Assembly (NCBI RefSeq): GCF_948472415.1
Contig: NZ_OX419519.1
Coordinates: 1,798,001-1,862,000, forward strand
Reading direction: 5' to 3'
Length of the DNA: 64,000 nucleotides
DNA from: Kitasatospora fiedleri
GTDB taxonomy: Bacteria; Actinomycetota; Actinomycetes; Streptomycetales; Streptomycetaceae
Below the pieces are notes generated by a model that had not been told where the DNA came from, made no database searches, and was given only the letters and a program-made list of their open reading frames with translations. Shown one piece after another: positions 1 to 8,478 of this stretch (position 1 is its first letter; each line of letters starts with the position of its first letter). Both the position numbers and the translations under genes were made by a program.

Positions 1-213
1 GTGGTGACGGACCTGCCGCTGGTCTCCGGCGGCCCGTACCGGTGGCTGCGGCACCCCAACTACCTCGCGGTGGTGGTCGAGGGCTTCGCGCTGCCGCTGG
101 TGCACACGGCGTGGGCCACCGCGCTCTGCTTCACGGTGCTGGACGCCTGGCTGCTGGCCACCCGGCTGCGCTGCGAGGACGCCGCGCTGACCCGCTGCCG
201 GGTGGCCGGGTGA
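1..213 (+). CDS. Isoprenylcysteine carboxyl methyltransferase-family protein, C-terminal part (SrsB-like)
   Basis: The reading frame is open at the window edge, so only the last 70 residues are present. They contain the segment YRWLRHPNYLAVVVEG near residues 13-28, the conserved core of the ICMT/PEMT family of membrane methyltransferases, followed by a hydrophobic stretch. The next gene overlaps the stop by 4 nt (GTGA). In Streptomyces griseus, srsA (type III polyketide synthase), srsB (this family) and srsC (flavin hydroxylase) make methylated alkylresorcinols and quinones; the same methyltransferase-monooxygenase order is seen here. The predicted job is O-methylation of a phenolic lipid at the membrane. 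The polyketide synthase would lie upstream of the window, so the assignment rests on order and family only. Confidence 0.75.
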   Translation: MVTDLPLVSGGPYRWLRHPNYLAVVVEGFALPLVHTAWATALCFTVLDAWLLATRLRCEDAALTRCRVAG

Positions 214-1238
214 TCGACCTGCTGGTGGTCGGCGGCGGCCCGGCCGGGCTGGCCACCGCGATCCACGCGGCCCGCGCGGGGCTGGCCACCACCGTCCTGG
301 AGCCGCGGCCGACGCCGATCGACAAGGCGTGCGGCGAGGGCCTGATGCCGGGCGCGGTGCGGGCCCTGGAGCGGCTGGGCGTCGAGGTCGGGGGCCGCCC
401 GTTCGCGGGCATCCGCTACCTGTCCGCGGACGGCGCCCGCACCGCCGAGGCCCGCTTCCGCACCGGGTACGGCCTGGGCGTGCGCCGCACCGCCCTGCAC
501 GCCGCGCTCGCCGCCCGCGCCGAACAGCTCGGCGTCCACCGCCTCACCACCCGGGCCGACGGACTGCGGCTGGACCGACACTCGGTCAGTGTCGGCGAGT
601 TGACCGCCCGCCACCTGGTCGCGGCGGACGGCCTGCACTCCCCCGTCCGCCGCGCCCTCGGCCTGCACCTGCCCGCCCCCGGGCGGCACCCGGCCCGGTA
701 CGGGCAGCGGCGGCACTTCGCGGTCCGGCCGTGGAGCGACCTGGTCGAGGTGCACTGGTCGCGGCACGCCGAGGCGTACGTCACGCCGATCGCGGACGGG
801 ACGGTCGGGGTCGCCGTGCTCGGCACCGCCCGCCTCCCGTTCGACCGCCAACTCGCCTCCTTCCCCGCCCTGTTGGACCGCCTCGGCGACGCACCAGCCG
901 GCCCGGTCCGGGGCGCGGGCCCCCTGCGGCAGCGGGCCGGGGCCCGGGTGCACGGCCGGGTCCTGCTGGTCGGCGACGCCGCCGGCTACCTGGACGCCCT
1001 CACCGGCGAAGGCGTCGCCCTCGCCCTGGCCTCCGCCGAGACCGCCGTCCACTGCCTCACCACCGGCCGCCCCGCCACCTACGAACGCGCCTGGCACCGC
1101 GCCACCCGCCCCTACCGCCTCCTCACCTCCGCCCTCCTGACCACCCGCCACCACCCCTGGCTGGGCCCCCGCATCGTCCCCCTCGCCGCCACCCTCCCCC
1201 CGCTCTTCCGCACCGCCGTCAACCTCCTGGCCCGCTGA
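210..1238 (+). CDS. FAD-dependent monooxygenase (SrsC-like)
   Basis: This is a 342-residue flavoprotein of the geranylgeranyl-reductase/phenol-hydroxylase type. The N-terminus carries the FAD-binding GGGPAG motif at residues 8-13, a DKACGEG segment near residue 41, and the second FAD motif GDAAGYLDALTGEG around residue 255. GTG at 210 is chosen because it overlaps the upstream stop by 4 nt and places the Rossmann motif close to the N-terminus, as is usual. By analogy with srsC it would hydroxylate an alkylresorcinol ring using NAD(P)H and oxygen. The gene is intact, and a GC-rich hairpin follows 14 nt after its stop. Family membership is certain; the substrate is inferred from the neighbouring methyltransferase. 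Confidence 0.85.
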   Translation: MIDLLVVGGGPAGLATAIHAARAGLATTVLEPRPTPIDKACGEGLMPGAVRALERLGVEVGGRPFAGIRYLSADGARTAEARFRTGYGLGVRRTALHAALAARAEQLGVHRLTTRADGLRLDRHSVSVGELTARHLVAADGLHSPVRRALGLHLPAPGRHPARYGQRRHFAVRPWSDLVEVHWSRHAEAYVTPIADGTVGVAVLGTARLPFDRQLASFPALLDRLGDAPAGPVRGAGPLRQRAGARVHGRVLLVGDAAGYLDALTGEGVALALASAETAVHCLTTGRPATYERAWHRATRPYRLLTSALLTTRHHPWLGPRIVPLAATLPPLFRTAVNLLAR

Positions 1239-1251
1239 CCCGGACCGGGCC

Positions 1252-1271
1252 GGCGGGTCGGGCGACCCGCC
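1252..1271 (+). terminator. Hairpin after the srsBC-like operon
   Basis: GGCGGGTCG and CGACCCGCC form a 9-bp perfect stem with a very small loop just after the monooxygenase stop. No T-run follows, as is common for actinobacterial terminators. The function is inferred from position. Confidence 0.45.
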
Positions 1272-1354
1272 CGGGGAACCACCCTCCGCACCGGACCGGC
1301 GACGCGGAGTGACGCCGACGGGCCGTTGCGCGGGGGGCGCGGGACACTGGGGGT

Positions 1355-1588
1355 ATGAGCGAGTCCGGAGACATATTCCACCCGCCGGTCGTGGTCCGCC
1401 CGCCGACCCGCGGGGTGCGGCCGTACCGGCGGGTGGAGATCTACGGGCGGACGGTGGGGCGGGCGACCGGGCCGGAGGAGGTGGTGGAGCTGATCCGGCG
1501 GGCGGGGGTCGCGGAGCCGGACCTGGACGATCCGGACCTGGTGGGGTGGCGGGGCGGGGACCGGACGGTGTGGGGGCGGACGGCGTGA
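1355..1588 (+). CDS. Small hypothetical protein (77 aa)
   Basis: This is a short soluble protein with no signal peptide or membrane segment. Its middle reads RPYRRVEIYGRTVGRATGPEEVVELIRRAG and its end is acidic and rich in Asp and Gly. No catalytic motif is visible. The start is ATG, preceded only by a G-rich stretch and no clear ribosome site. It stands alone between the srsBC-like operon and the LysR gene. I recognise no family with a known function, although the composition and codon use look like real coding sequence. Confidence 0.6.
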   Translation: MSESGDIFHPPVVVRPPTRGVRPYRRVEIYGRTVGRATGPEEVVELIRRAGVAEPDLDDPDLVGWRGGDRTVWGRTA

Positions 1589-1603
1589 GGCGGTCGTGGC
1601 GGG

Positions 1604-2482
1604 TCAGGGGGCGGGGAGGGCGCGGAGGTAGGCGCGGACCGCTCCGGAGGTCTCGTCGGGGCGGCCGATGACCAGCAGGTCCGGCCCCGGTGCGGTTCCG
1701 TGCAGGGGGCGGTAGGTGAGGCCGGGCAGGGTGATCCGTTCGGTGGCGGCGGGGACGAGGGCCACGCCCGCGCCGGCCGAGGCGAGGGCGAGGACGCCGA
1801 GGGTGCTGCCGACCACGCGGACCCGGGCGCGGTCCTTCTCGGCGGCGGGCCGGATCCGGGACAGGACGGTCTCGTCCTCCTCGCGGCCGGCGAAGACGAT
1901 GAGGTCGTGGGTGGCCAGCGCGGCGGCGGTCACGGCGGGGGCGGAGGCCAGTTCGTGGTCGGAGCGCAGGGCGACGGAGAGCGGGGTGGGCGCGCGGCGG
2001 GTGACCCGCAGGCCGTCGGCGTCGCCGAGGGCGAGGTCGGGGCAGTAGCCGAGGTCGAGCGTGCCGTCGCGCACCGCCTGGACCTGGGCGGCGGGCGGGA
2101 GTTCGGTCAGGGCGAGTCCGACCCGGGGATGGGCCAGGCGGAAGTCGTGCAGGTCGTCGGGGAGGACGCCCTGGAGGACGGCGACGCCGGAGAAGCCGAT
2201 CCGCACCGTCCCGGTCTCGCCGCGCACGGACTGCCGGGCGGCCCGCAGGGCCCGGTCGGCCTGCGCCAGGGTGCGGCGGGCCGCGGGGAGCAGCAGTTCG
2301 CCGGCCTCGGTCAGCTCGACGCTCCGGCTGGTCCTGGTGAACAGCCGCCCGCCCACCTCGCGCTCCAGGGCCTGCACCTGGGCGCTGAGGGTGGACTGGG
2401 TGACGTTCAGCCGGGCGGCGGCCCGGCCGAAGTGCCGTTCGTCGGCGACGGCGACGAAGTAGCGCAGGTGCCGCAGTTCCAC
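1604..2482 (-). CDS. LysR-family transcriptional regulator
   Basis: The N-terminus ELRHLRYFVAVADERHFGRAA, followed by LNVTQSTLSAQVQALE, is a classic LysR winged helix-turn-helix, and the rest matches the substrate-binding domain; the total of about 292 residues is typical. I choose GTG at 2482 rather than ATG at 2500 because a GGGAGG ribosome site sits 6 nt upstream of the GTG, none precedes the ATG, and family members usually begin right at the ELRHL segment. It is divergent from the SnoaL-like gene at 2570. LysR proteins normally activate a divergent operon in response to a small molecule, so the SnoaL-like and amidohydrolase genes are its likely targets. Confidence 0.88.
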   Translation of the reverse strand: MELRHLRYFVAVADERHFGRAAARLNVTQSTLSAQVQALEREVGGRLFTRTSRSVELTEAGELLLPAARRTLAQADRALRAARQSVRGETGTVRIGFSGVAVLQGVLPDDLHDFRLAHPRVGLALTELPPAAQVQAVRDGTLDLGYCPDLALGDADGLRVTRRAPTPLSVALRSDHELASAPAVTAAALATHDLIVFAGREEDETVLSRIRPAAEKDRARVRVVGSTLGVLALASAGAGVALVPAATERITLPGLTYRPLHGTAPGPDLLVIGRPDETSGAVRAYLRALPAP

Positions 2483-2569
2483 GGACCGCCTCCCGTCCAT
2501 CGTCCGCAGCGATCGTTCGATCGTATCTTTCGGTTGGATCTATCGCTCTCCGGAGCGAAGACTGGACGC
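2483..2569. promoter_or_regulatory. Divergent LysR / SnoaL-like promoter region
   Basis: The 87-bp gap is less GC-rich than its surroundings and holds repeated ATCG/CGAT words (GATCGTTCGATC near 2512-2523, then TCTATCG), which could be LysR recognition elements. The site assignment is tentative. Confidence 0.35.
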
Positions 2570-3163
2570 ATGAACGCGACACTCCAGGACCGACAGGACA
2601 TCGCCGACCTCATGACCGGGTGGATCCACCGCGACCTGGGCGACTGGGAGCGGCTGAAGGGCCTCTTCCACCCGGACGGCCGGATCGAGATCACCTGGTT
2701 CGAGGGGCCGGCGCACGAGTTCGTCGACGCGTCCGCCCGGATGGGGGCCTCCGCCTTCCGCACCAAGCACCTGATCACCGCGCCCGTGGTGACCTTCTCC
2801 GCGGACGGCACCCGCGCCGTCAGCGAGACCAACGCCGTCATCATCGGCGAGAACACCGACCTCCGGCTGGGCTGCGAGGGCCACAACCGGTTCGTCGACC
2901 GCCTGGAGAAGCGAGACGGGGTGTGGCGGATCAGCGACCGCAAGAGCGTCTACGACTTCGCCTCGTTCACCTTCCCGGCCGGCCCCGTCGACATCGACCC
3001 GCGGGCGGTCGACCGGCACCCCCGGGAGTACGCGGCCCTCGCCTACCTGCTGGAGGCCACCGGCTACCCGGTGGGCCGGGTCTTCGCGACCAGGGGCAGC
3101 GAGCTGGAGCGCGACCTCAAGGAGTCCGCGTCCGCCTGGCTGCACGAGCGGACGGACGGCTGA
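2570..3163 (+). CDS. Nuclear transport factor 2 / SnoaL-like protein
   Basis: This 197-residue protein begins with a helix (LQDRQDIADLMTGWIHRDLGDWERLKGLFHPDGRIEITW) typical of the SnoaL-like fold and then shows alternating strands ending in VWRISDRKSVYDFASF. Such proteins act as small cyclases, isomerases or dehydratases, or as accessory subunits; no catalytic residue can be assigned here. The first ATG of the open frame that matches the family N-terminus is at 2570. The amidohydrolase at 3231 follows after 67 nt in the same direction, so the two probably form an operon controlled by the divergent LysR. Its length is slightly above the usual 130-170 residues because of a C-terminal extension. 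Confidence 0.8.
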   Translation: MNATLQDRQDIADLMTGWIHRDLGDWERLKGLFHPDGRIEITWFEGPAHEFVDASARMGASAFRTKHLITAPVVTFSADGTRAVSETNAVIIGENTDLRLGCEGHNRFVDRLEKRDGVWRISDRKSVYDFASFTFPAGPVDIDPRAVDRHPREYAALAYLLEATGYPVGRVFATRGSELERDLKESASAWLHERTDG

Positions 3164-3230
3164 CGACCCGCCCGCCGCGCGCCACCGCGCGCACCCCCGC
3201 CGCCACCCACGAAGGACGTCGAACAGCACG

Positions 3231-4224
3231 ATGAGACTGATCACCATCGAGGAACACACCCTGCACCCCGGCGTGGCCCGGGCCTCCGCCGCCCGCACGG
3301 CCGAGGTGAGCCCCGGCTTCGGCGCGTCCTACGCCCCGGCGAGCGGCCTGCCCTACAGCCCGTCGGCCGAGGTGCTGGAGGATCTGGACGAGGGGCGGCT
3401 GGCCGCCATGGACGCCGAGGGCATCGACCTCCAGGTGCTGTCCAACCTCACCACCCAGTACCTGCCCGCCGACGTGGCGCCGGAGCTGGTCCGCGACGTC
3501 AACGACCGCCTCGCGGCGGCCGGTGAGCGCCACCCCGGCCGGTTCGCGGCCTTCGCGTCCCTGCCCACCACCGCCCCGAGCACGCCCCGGACGAACTCCG
3601 CCGCGCGGTCCAGGAGTTGGGTCACGTCGGCACCCTCATCCACGGCCGGACCGACGACGAGTTCCTCTCCGCCGAGCGCTTCGAGCCGATCCTGCGCACC
3701 GCCGCCGAACTGCGCGTGCCGATCTACCTGCACCCGGCGCCGCCGAGCCGGGTCACCGCCGCCGACAACTACGAGGCGGGCCTGGCCCCGGTCGTCGCCA
3801 CCCGGTTCGCGACCGCGGCCTGGGGCTGGCACAACGAGTCCGGCATCCACTTCGTCCACCTGGTGCTCAGCGGCGTCCTCGACCGCCACCCCGAGCTGCA
3901 GTTCATCCTCGGGCACTGGGGCGAGGCGGTCCCCTGGTACCTGGACCGCCTCGACGAGGCCCTGCCGCGCAAGGCCACCGGCCTGGACCGCACCATCGGC
4001 GAGTACGTCCGGCAGAACTCCTACTACACCCCAGCGGCATGTTCACCGCCCCCCACCTGCGCTTCTGCACCGACCTGCTCGGCACCGACCGCATGATCCA
4101 CTCGGTCGACTACCCGTTCGTCGGCAACGCCGGAGCCCGCGCCTTCCTGACCGGCTCCGGCCTCTCCGAGGACGCCCAACACGACATCGCCCACCGCAAC
4201 GCCGAACGCCTCCTCGGCCTCTGA
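3231..4224 (+). CDS. Amidohydrolase (ACMSD / gamma-resorcylate decarboxylase-like), two apparent frameshifts
   Basis: Read across two breaks, this is a full-length (about 330 aa) metal-dependent amidohydrolase: ITIEEH at the N-terminus, PIYLHPAPP in the middle, the metal-ligand segment FILGHWGE, and SVDYPF near the C-terminus. These match the ACMSD/gamma-resorcylate decarboxylase branch, which removes CO2 from aromatic acids. The frame changes near 3574-3578 (GCCCCGAG) and near 4029-4032 (ACCCCAGC); in both places one extra C or G restores the family sequence exactly (PEHAPDELRR; YYTPSGMF). Both runs are homopolymers, so base-calling loss is more likely than real decay. A SnoaL-like gene lies upstream and a LysR gene probably controls both. 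Confidence 0.75.
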
Positions 4225-4259
4225 CCGACCCGCCGGGCGGACCTGTCGCGGGACGCCGC

Positions 4260-5065
4260 TCAGACCGCCCGGCGGTAGAGCCAGACGCCGAGCGGGGCGA
4301 ACACGGCGATGATCCCGGCGTCCCAGGCGAGGGCCTGCCAGACCTGGGTGCCGAGCGGGCCGCCGACCATCAGGGCGCGGACGGCCCCGGCGGTGACGGT
4401 GACGGGCTGGTGGTTGGCGAAGACCTGGAGCCAGCCGGGCATGGTCGAGGTCGGGACGAACGCGGAGGAGGCGAAGACCAGCGGGGCCAGGACGGGGAAG
4501 GCGGCGGCGGTCGCGGTCTCCGGGTCGCCGACGGCCAGGCCGACGACGGCGAAGACCCAGGACATCGCGAGCCCGAAGGCCAGCACCAGCAGCGCGCCGG
4601 CCAGGAACGCCAGGACGCCGTTGTGGATCCGGAAGCCGACCAGGAAGCCGACGCCGGTCATCAGCGCGACCACGAACACGTTCCGGGCCAGGTCGGCGGT
4701 GGTCCGCCCGGAGAGCACCGCGGAGCGGGCCATCGGCAGCGAGCGGAAGCGCTCCATCAGCCCGGTCTGCAGGTCGCCGGCCAGGCCGATCGCGGTGTTG
4801 ACCGCGCCGAACGTGACGACCTGCACGAACACCCCGGGCATCAGGTAGTCGACGTACGAGACGCCGTGCAGGACCGCGCCGACCACCCCGCCGAACACGT
4901 ACCGGAACATCAGCACGAAGACGATCGGCTGCACGGTCGAGAAGATCAGCAGCCGCGGCACCCGGCGCAGCGCGATCAGGTTGCGCCCGGCGACGGCCAG
5001 CCCGTCCCGGACGGGGGCGAGCAGGCGGTCGAGCAGCGGCGGTTCCAGGGGGCGGCGACGGTCAT
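4260..5065 (-). CDS. ABC transporter permease (DrrB-like), apparent frameshift near the N-terminus
   Basis: This ABC-2 type permease has about six hydrophobic segments, including LIFSTVQPIVFVLMFRYVFGG and VFVVALMTGVGFLVGF. The C-terminal reading frame has no suitable ATG; however, an ATG at 5065 overlaps the ATPase stop as ATGA, and its frame (MTVAAP) joins the permease frame if one base is added in the five-G run at 5048-5052, giving LEPPLLDRLLAPVRDGLAVAGRNL. It would pair with the ATPase to form a daunorubicin-type (DrrAB) drug or lipid exporter in the cytoplasmic membrane. The break is probably a homopolymer error. The exported substrate is unknown. Confidence 0.82.
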
Positions 5066-6120
5066 GACGGCGGGTCTCCTGCGGCGGAGGATGCGGCGGG
5101 GGGCGCGGCGGGCGGGCCGGTCCCGGTGCGGTGGCCGGTGAGGGCGAGGTAGACGTCGTCGAGGCTGGACTCGCGGACGGCGATGGTGCGCGGGGTGAGC
5201 CGTTCGGATTCGAGCGCGTGCAGGACGTCCATCAGCAGCAGCGAGCCGTCCGCGCTGGGCAGGCGCAGCACCGCGCCGTCGCGTTCGGGGGTGTACCGGA
5301 GGCGGTCGGTGAGCAGGGCGGCGGCGCGGGTGGCGCGCGGGTCCTCGCCCATGCCGAGTTCGAGGACGGTCGTGCCGAGGCGGGACTTGAGGTTGTGCGG
5401 GCTGTCGTCGGCGACCACCCGCCCCTCGGCGAGGACGGCGACCCGCTGGGCGAGCCGGTCGGCCTCCTCCAGGTACTGGGTGGTGAGCAGGACGGTGGTG
5501 CCCTCGGCGACGAGTTCGCGGATCAGCTCCCAGAGCGCGGTGCGGCTCTGCGGGTCGAGGCCGGTGGTGGGCTCGTCGAGGAACAGCACGGGCGGTTCGG
5601 GGACGAGTGCGGCGGCCACGTCGAGCCGGCGGCGCATCCCGCCGGAGTAGGTGCGCACCGGTCGGTCGGCGGCCCGTTCGAGGTCGAAGCGGGCCAGCAG
5701 GTCGGCGGCACGCGGGTCGCGGCGGTGGCGGGGCAGCTGGGTGAGGCGGCCGATCAGGCGGAGGTTCTCCCGGGCGGTCAGGTTGGGGTCGACGGCGGCG
5801 TACTGCCCGGCGAGTCCGATCAGGCGGCGGACGGCGGCCGGGTGGGCGGCCACGTCGGTGCCGAGCACCTCGGCACGGCCGGAGGTGGGCCGGATGATGG
5901 TGGTCAGGATGCGGATCGTGGTGGTCTTGCCCGCGCCGTTCGGCCCGAGCAGGCCGAACACGGTGCCGGGCGGGACGGCGAAGTCGACGCCGTCCAGGGC
6001 GACGAAGTCCTTGAAGCGCTTGCCGAGCCCCTGGACCCGGATCGCGCTGCCGGTGCCGCCGGTGCCGCCGGTGTCGCCGGTACTGCCGGTACTGCCGGTT
6101 CCGGCCGACTGGGTGGTCAT
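5062..6120 (-). CDS. ABC transporter ATP-binding protein (DrrA-like)
   Basis: This 352-residue daunorubicin-resistance-type ATPase has Walker A GPNGAGKTTT near residue 60, signature YSGGMRRRLDVA, Walker B VLFLDEPTTGLDP and the H-loop region LLTTQYLEEAD. The C-terminal part (SERLTPRTIAVRESSLDDVYLALTGH) is the conserved DrrA tail. Before the nucleotide-binding domain lies a low-complexity run of Gly, Thr and Ser (GTGSTGSTGDTGGTGGTG), and the last 25 residues are Pro/Ala-rich; both are probably disordered. ATG at 6120 is the first start giving this layout. The gene overlaps the permease start by 4 nt. No regulator is obvious nearby. Confidence 0.9.
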   Translation of the reverse strand: MTTQSAGTGSTGSTGDTGGTGGTGSAIRVQGLGKRFKDFVALDGVDFAVPPGTVFGLLGPNGAGKTTTIRILTTIIRPTSGRAEVLGTDVAAHPAAVRRLIGLAGQYAAVDPNLTARENLRLIGRLTQLPRHRRDPRAADLLARFDLERAADRPVRTYSGGMRRRLDVAAALVPEPPVLFLDEPTTGLDPQSRTALWELIRELVAEGTTVLLTTQYLEEADRLAQRVAVLAEGRVVADDSPHNLKSRLGTTVLELGMGEDPRATRAAALLTDRLRYTPERDGAVLRLPSADGSLLLMDVLHALESERLTPRTIAVRESSLDDVYLALTGHRTGTGPPAAPPAASSAAGDPPS

Positions 6121-6334
6121 GGGCGCCCCCTCGGGCGAGTGGTACCCCTCCAGTGTCCGCCTGCCCGGGCGAGGGGCGAATCGGGCGCGGGGGCGGGCGG
6201 GGGACGGGCCCCGGGGTGGGCCTTCCGGGGCAACGGGGTCCCTCCTGGTGCGGAGCGACCCGGCTCTGGAGTGGCCGGGCGGCGGCCGGCGGGGGTGGAT
6301 GGTCTCCAGTGCCGCGCCGTCCCCTGGAGCCCCG

Positions 6335-7258
6335 ATGCCCCGTACCCGCCGTGCTGCCGCCGCCCCGCTGTCCCGTACCCGCCGCCCCGCCTGCCGCAGG
6401 TGCCGCACCCGCTGGGCCGCCGTGGCCGTGGTGCTGTCGCTGTCCGTCCTCCCGGTCGCGGGGTGCTCGGCGTCCTCGGACCCGAGCGCCCCGCCGGCCG
6501 CCGAGTCCTCGCCCGCCACCGCGGTGCCGGCCGCCGACGCGGGCCCGTCGGTGTCGGCGTTCGCCACCACGGCGGGCACCCGGGTGGCGCTGGCCGGGGT
6601 GGGCAGCCTGGGCCCGATCCTGGTGGACGACCAGGGCCGCACCCTGTACCTGTACGGTGCCGACACCTCGGTGCACGCGACCTGCCTGGACGAGTGCGCG
6701 AAGTCCTGGCCGCCGGTGACCACCCCGGGCTTCCCGTCGGCCGGGCCCGGCGTGGACGACGGGCTGCTGGGCGCGGCGGCGCTGCCGGACGGGACGGCCC
6801 AGGTGCTGTACAAGGGCCACCCGCTGTACCGCTACACCGGCGACCACGGGCCGGGCGAGACCGCCGGGCACACGGTGGCGGGCCCGCAGGGCCCCTTCTA
6901 CGCCGTCACCTCGCTGGGCGACCCGGTCGGCGTCGACATCGCCACGCTGCGCGGCGCGGGCGGCGCGGTCCCGAGCCCGGGCGCGAGCGCGAGCGCGGGG
7001 GCCAGCGCGAGCGCGAGCGCGGGGGCAAGCGCCGGCGCGGGGGCCACGCCCGCACCGGACGCGACCACCGACCCGACGGCGTCACCGACGGCGTCACCGA
7101 CGACACCCCCGGCGGACCCGGGCGCCCAGACCCCGGCCGCGCAGACACCCGCTCCGACCGCCCAGGCCCCGGCCGACGGCTCCGGAGCCGCCCCCGCCGG
7201 TGGCGATCCGGCCGGTGGCGGTGCCCCGGCGGGCGGGGCGGGGTCGCAGCCGGGCTGA
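6335..7258 (+). CDS. Secreted lipoprotein with PF03640-type repeats
   Basis: This 307-residue predicted lipoprotein starts at ATG 6335 with GGAG 6 nt upstream. The basic N-terminus and hydrophobic helix end in the lipobox VAGC at about residue 47. The body contains GPILVDDQGRTLYLYGAD...CLDECAKSWPPV and later YKGHPLYRYTGD, the paired strands of the 'secreted repeat of unknown function' family (COG4315). The last third is a low-complexity Ala/Ser/Gly then Pro/Thr/Ala tail, probably a cell-wall spacer. It is divergent from the DrrA gene. Its function is unknown; homologues are cell-surface lipoproteins. A very strong hairpin follows immediately. Confidence 0.82.
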   Translation: MPRTRRAAAAPLSRTRRPACRRCRTRWAAVAVVLSLSVLPVAGCSASSDPSAPPAAESSPATAVPAADAGPSVSAFATTAGTRVALAGVGSLGPILVDDQGRTLYLYGADTSVHATCLDECAKSWPPVTTPGFPSAGPGVDDGLLGAAALPDGTAQVLYKGHPLYRYTGDHGPGETAGHTVAGPQGPFYAVTSLGDPVGVDIATLRGAGGAVPSPGASASAGASASASAGASAGAGATPAPDATTDPTASPTASPTTPPADPGAQTPAAQTPAPTAQAPADGSGAAPAGGDPAGGGAPAGGAGSQPG

Positions 7259-7264
7259 GCCCGC

Positions 7265-7315
7265 GGTCGCGAAACGCCCGCCCGGGACGCCGTTCCGGGC
7301 GGGCGTTTCGCGACC
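7265..7315 (+). terminator. Strong 21-bp hairpin terminator
   Basis: A perfect 21-bp inverted repeat (arms 7265-7285 and 7295-7315, arm beginning GGTCGCGAAACGCCCG) with a 9-nt loop follows the lipoprotein stop by 6 nt. It separates this gene from the kinase promoter. Confidence 0.8.
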
Positions 7316-7380
7316 GGCTCCGCGACCGACTCCTCGACCGGCTCCGCGACCGCGACCGTAGCCGGTCCCGCGGTCGCTCG

Positions 7381-7423
7381 TTGACAAGTGTCGCCGCCGG
7401 GCCGATCCTAAGCAAGCGCTTAG
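7381..7423 (+). promoter_or_regulatory. Promoter and TetR operator of the kinase/acyl-CoA dehydrogenase operon
   Basis: TTGACA at 7381-7386 is followed 17 nt later by GATCCT (7404-7409) as a possible -10. Overlapping it is the operator CTAAGCAAGCGCTTAG at 7408-7423. The same 16-mer occurs in reverse at 12334-12349, also 21 nt from a TTGACA, upstream of the opposite operon and next to a TetR gene. Confidence 0.8.
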
Positions 7424-7455
7424 TCAGTACGCCCCGACCCCTGCGAGGTGCCCCG

Positions 7456-8475
7456 ATGACCACCGCTGCTCCGCCCGGACTGGACCTGGAGAGGCTGCGC
7501 GCCCACCTGGACACCGCGCTGCCGGCGCCCGTCGCGGGGCCGCTCACGGCGCGGCTGTTCGAGGGCGGGCGGTCCAACCTGACGTACCTGGTCGAGGACG
7601 GCGCCTCCCGCTGGGTGCTGCGCCGTCCGCCGCTCGGGCACGTGCTGGCCACCGCGCACGACATGGCCCGCGAGTACCGGGTGCTGGGCGCGCTGGCCGG
7701 GACGGCGGTGCCGGTGCCGCGGCCGGTGCTGCTGGTCGAGGACACCGGGGTGATCGGCGCGCCGTTCTACCTGATGGAGTACGTGCCCGGCACCGCGCAC
7801 CGGGACGCGAAGGCGCTGGCCGCGCTCGGCGAGAACCGGGTGCACGCCCTGGGCGTGCGGCTGGTGGAGACCCTGGTCGCCCTGCACGCGCTGGACCCGG
7901 ACGCCGCGGGCCTGGCCGGCTTCGGCCGCCCCGAGGGCTTCCTGGAGCGCCAACTGCGGCGCTGGGGGAAGCAGTTGGACGCCTCCCGGAGCCGCGAGGT
8001 GCCGGGCGCGGACGAGCTGCACCGGCGCCTCGCCGAGACCCTGCCGGTCTCTCCCGCCCCGGCGCTGGTGCACGGCGACTACCGGCTGGACAACGTCCTG
8101 GTGGACGGCGAGGACCGGATCGCCGCCGTCCTGGACTGGGAGATGTCCACCGTCGGCGACCCGCTCACAGACCTGGGCCTGCTGGTGATGTACACCGAAC
8201 TGGCCCGCCGCTTCGACGGGTTGCTCCCCGGCGCGGCCCTCGCCCCCGGCTTCCCGTCCACCGCCGAGCTGGTCCGCCGCTACGCGGAGGGCTCCGGCCG
8301 GGACGTCGCCGGGCTCGGCTGGTACGTCGCCTTCGCCTCGTTCAAGCTGGCGGTCGTGCTGGAGGGCATCCACTTCCGCTACACCCAGGGCGGCACCGTC
8401 GGCGCGGGCTTCGACCGGGTCGGCGAACTCGTGCCGCTGTTCGTGGAGTTCGGGCTCGAATCGCTGGAGGGCTGA
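7456..8475 (+). CDS. Phosphotransferase (APH-fold) family protein, LvaA / ACAD10-11 kinase-like
   Basis: This 339-residue aminoglycoside-phosphotransferase-fold kinase starts at ATG 7456 with GAGG 8 nt upstream. The catalytic loop LVHGDYRLDNVLV and the metal-binding LDWEMSTVGDPLTDLG are intact, and the N-lobe has GGRSNLTYLV and WVLRRPP. These segments resemble the kinase half of human ACAD10/ACAD11 and Pseudomonas LvaA, which phosphorylate the 4-hydroxyl of 4-hydroxyacyl-CoAs, rather than antibiotic kinases. The acyl-CoA dehydrogenase follows after 3 nt, reproducing the two halves of the human fusion protein. LvaA in P. putida needs a small partner, LvaB; none is seen here. The 4-hydroxyacyl-CoA role is an inference from family and context. 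Confidence 0.87.
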   Translation: MTTAAPPGLDLERLRAHLDTALPAPVAGPLTARLFEGGRSNLTYLVEDGASRWVLRRPPLGHVLATAHDMAREYRVLGALAGTAVPVPRPVLLVEDTGVIGAPFYLMEYVPGTAHRDAKALAALGENRVHALGVRLVETLVALHALDPDAAGLAGFGRPEGFLERQLRRWGKQLDASRSREVPGADELHRRLAETLPVSPAPALVHGDYRLDNVLVDGEDRIAAVLDWEMSTVGDPLTDLGLLVMYTELARRFDGLLPGAALAPGFPSTAELVRRYAEGSGRDVAGLGWYVAFASFKLAVVLEGIHFRYTQGGTVGAGFDRVGELVPLFVEFGLESLEG

Positions 8476-8478
8476 GGA

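Noticed and set aside
2483..2500. ATG 2500 as start of the LysR gene
   Set aside because: It has no ribosome site, while GTG 2482 has GGGAGG at 6 nt and begins the conserved domain.
60..2582. A very long minus-strand open frame over the monooxygenase and LysR genes
   Set aside because: It is Arg/Pro/Gly-rich low complexity, antisense to two well-recognised genes, and shows no domain. Long shadow frames are expected at this GC content.
3231..4224. True pseudogene status of the amidohydrolase and the other broken genes
   Set aside because: All breaks are one-base losses and all conserved residues remain, so sequencing error is more likely; not proven.
7456..8475. Aminoglycoside-resistance kinase
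   Set aside because: The fold is shared, but sequence context (3 nt from an ACAD10/11-type dehydrogenase) and the LDWEMSTVGDP segment fit the acyl-CoA kinase group better.
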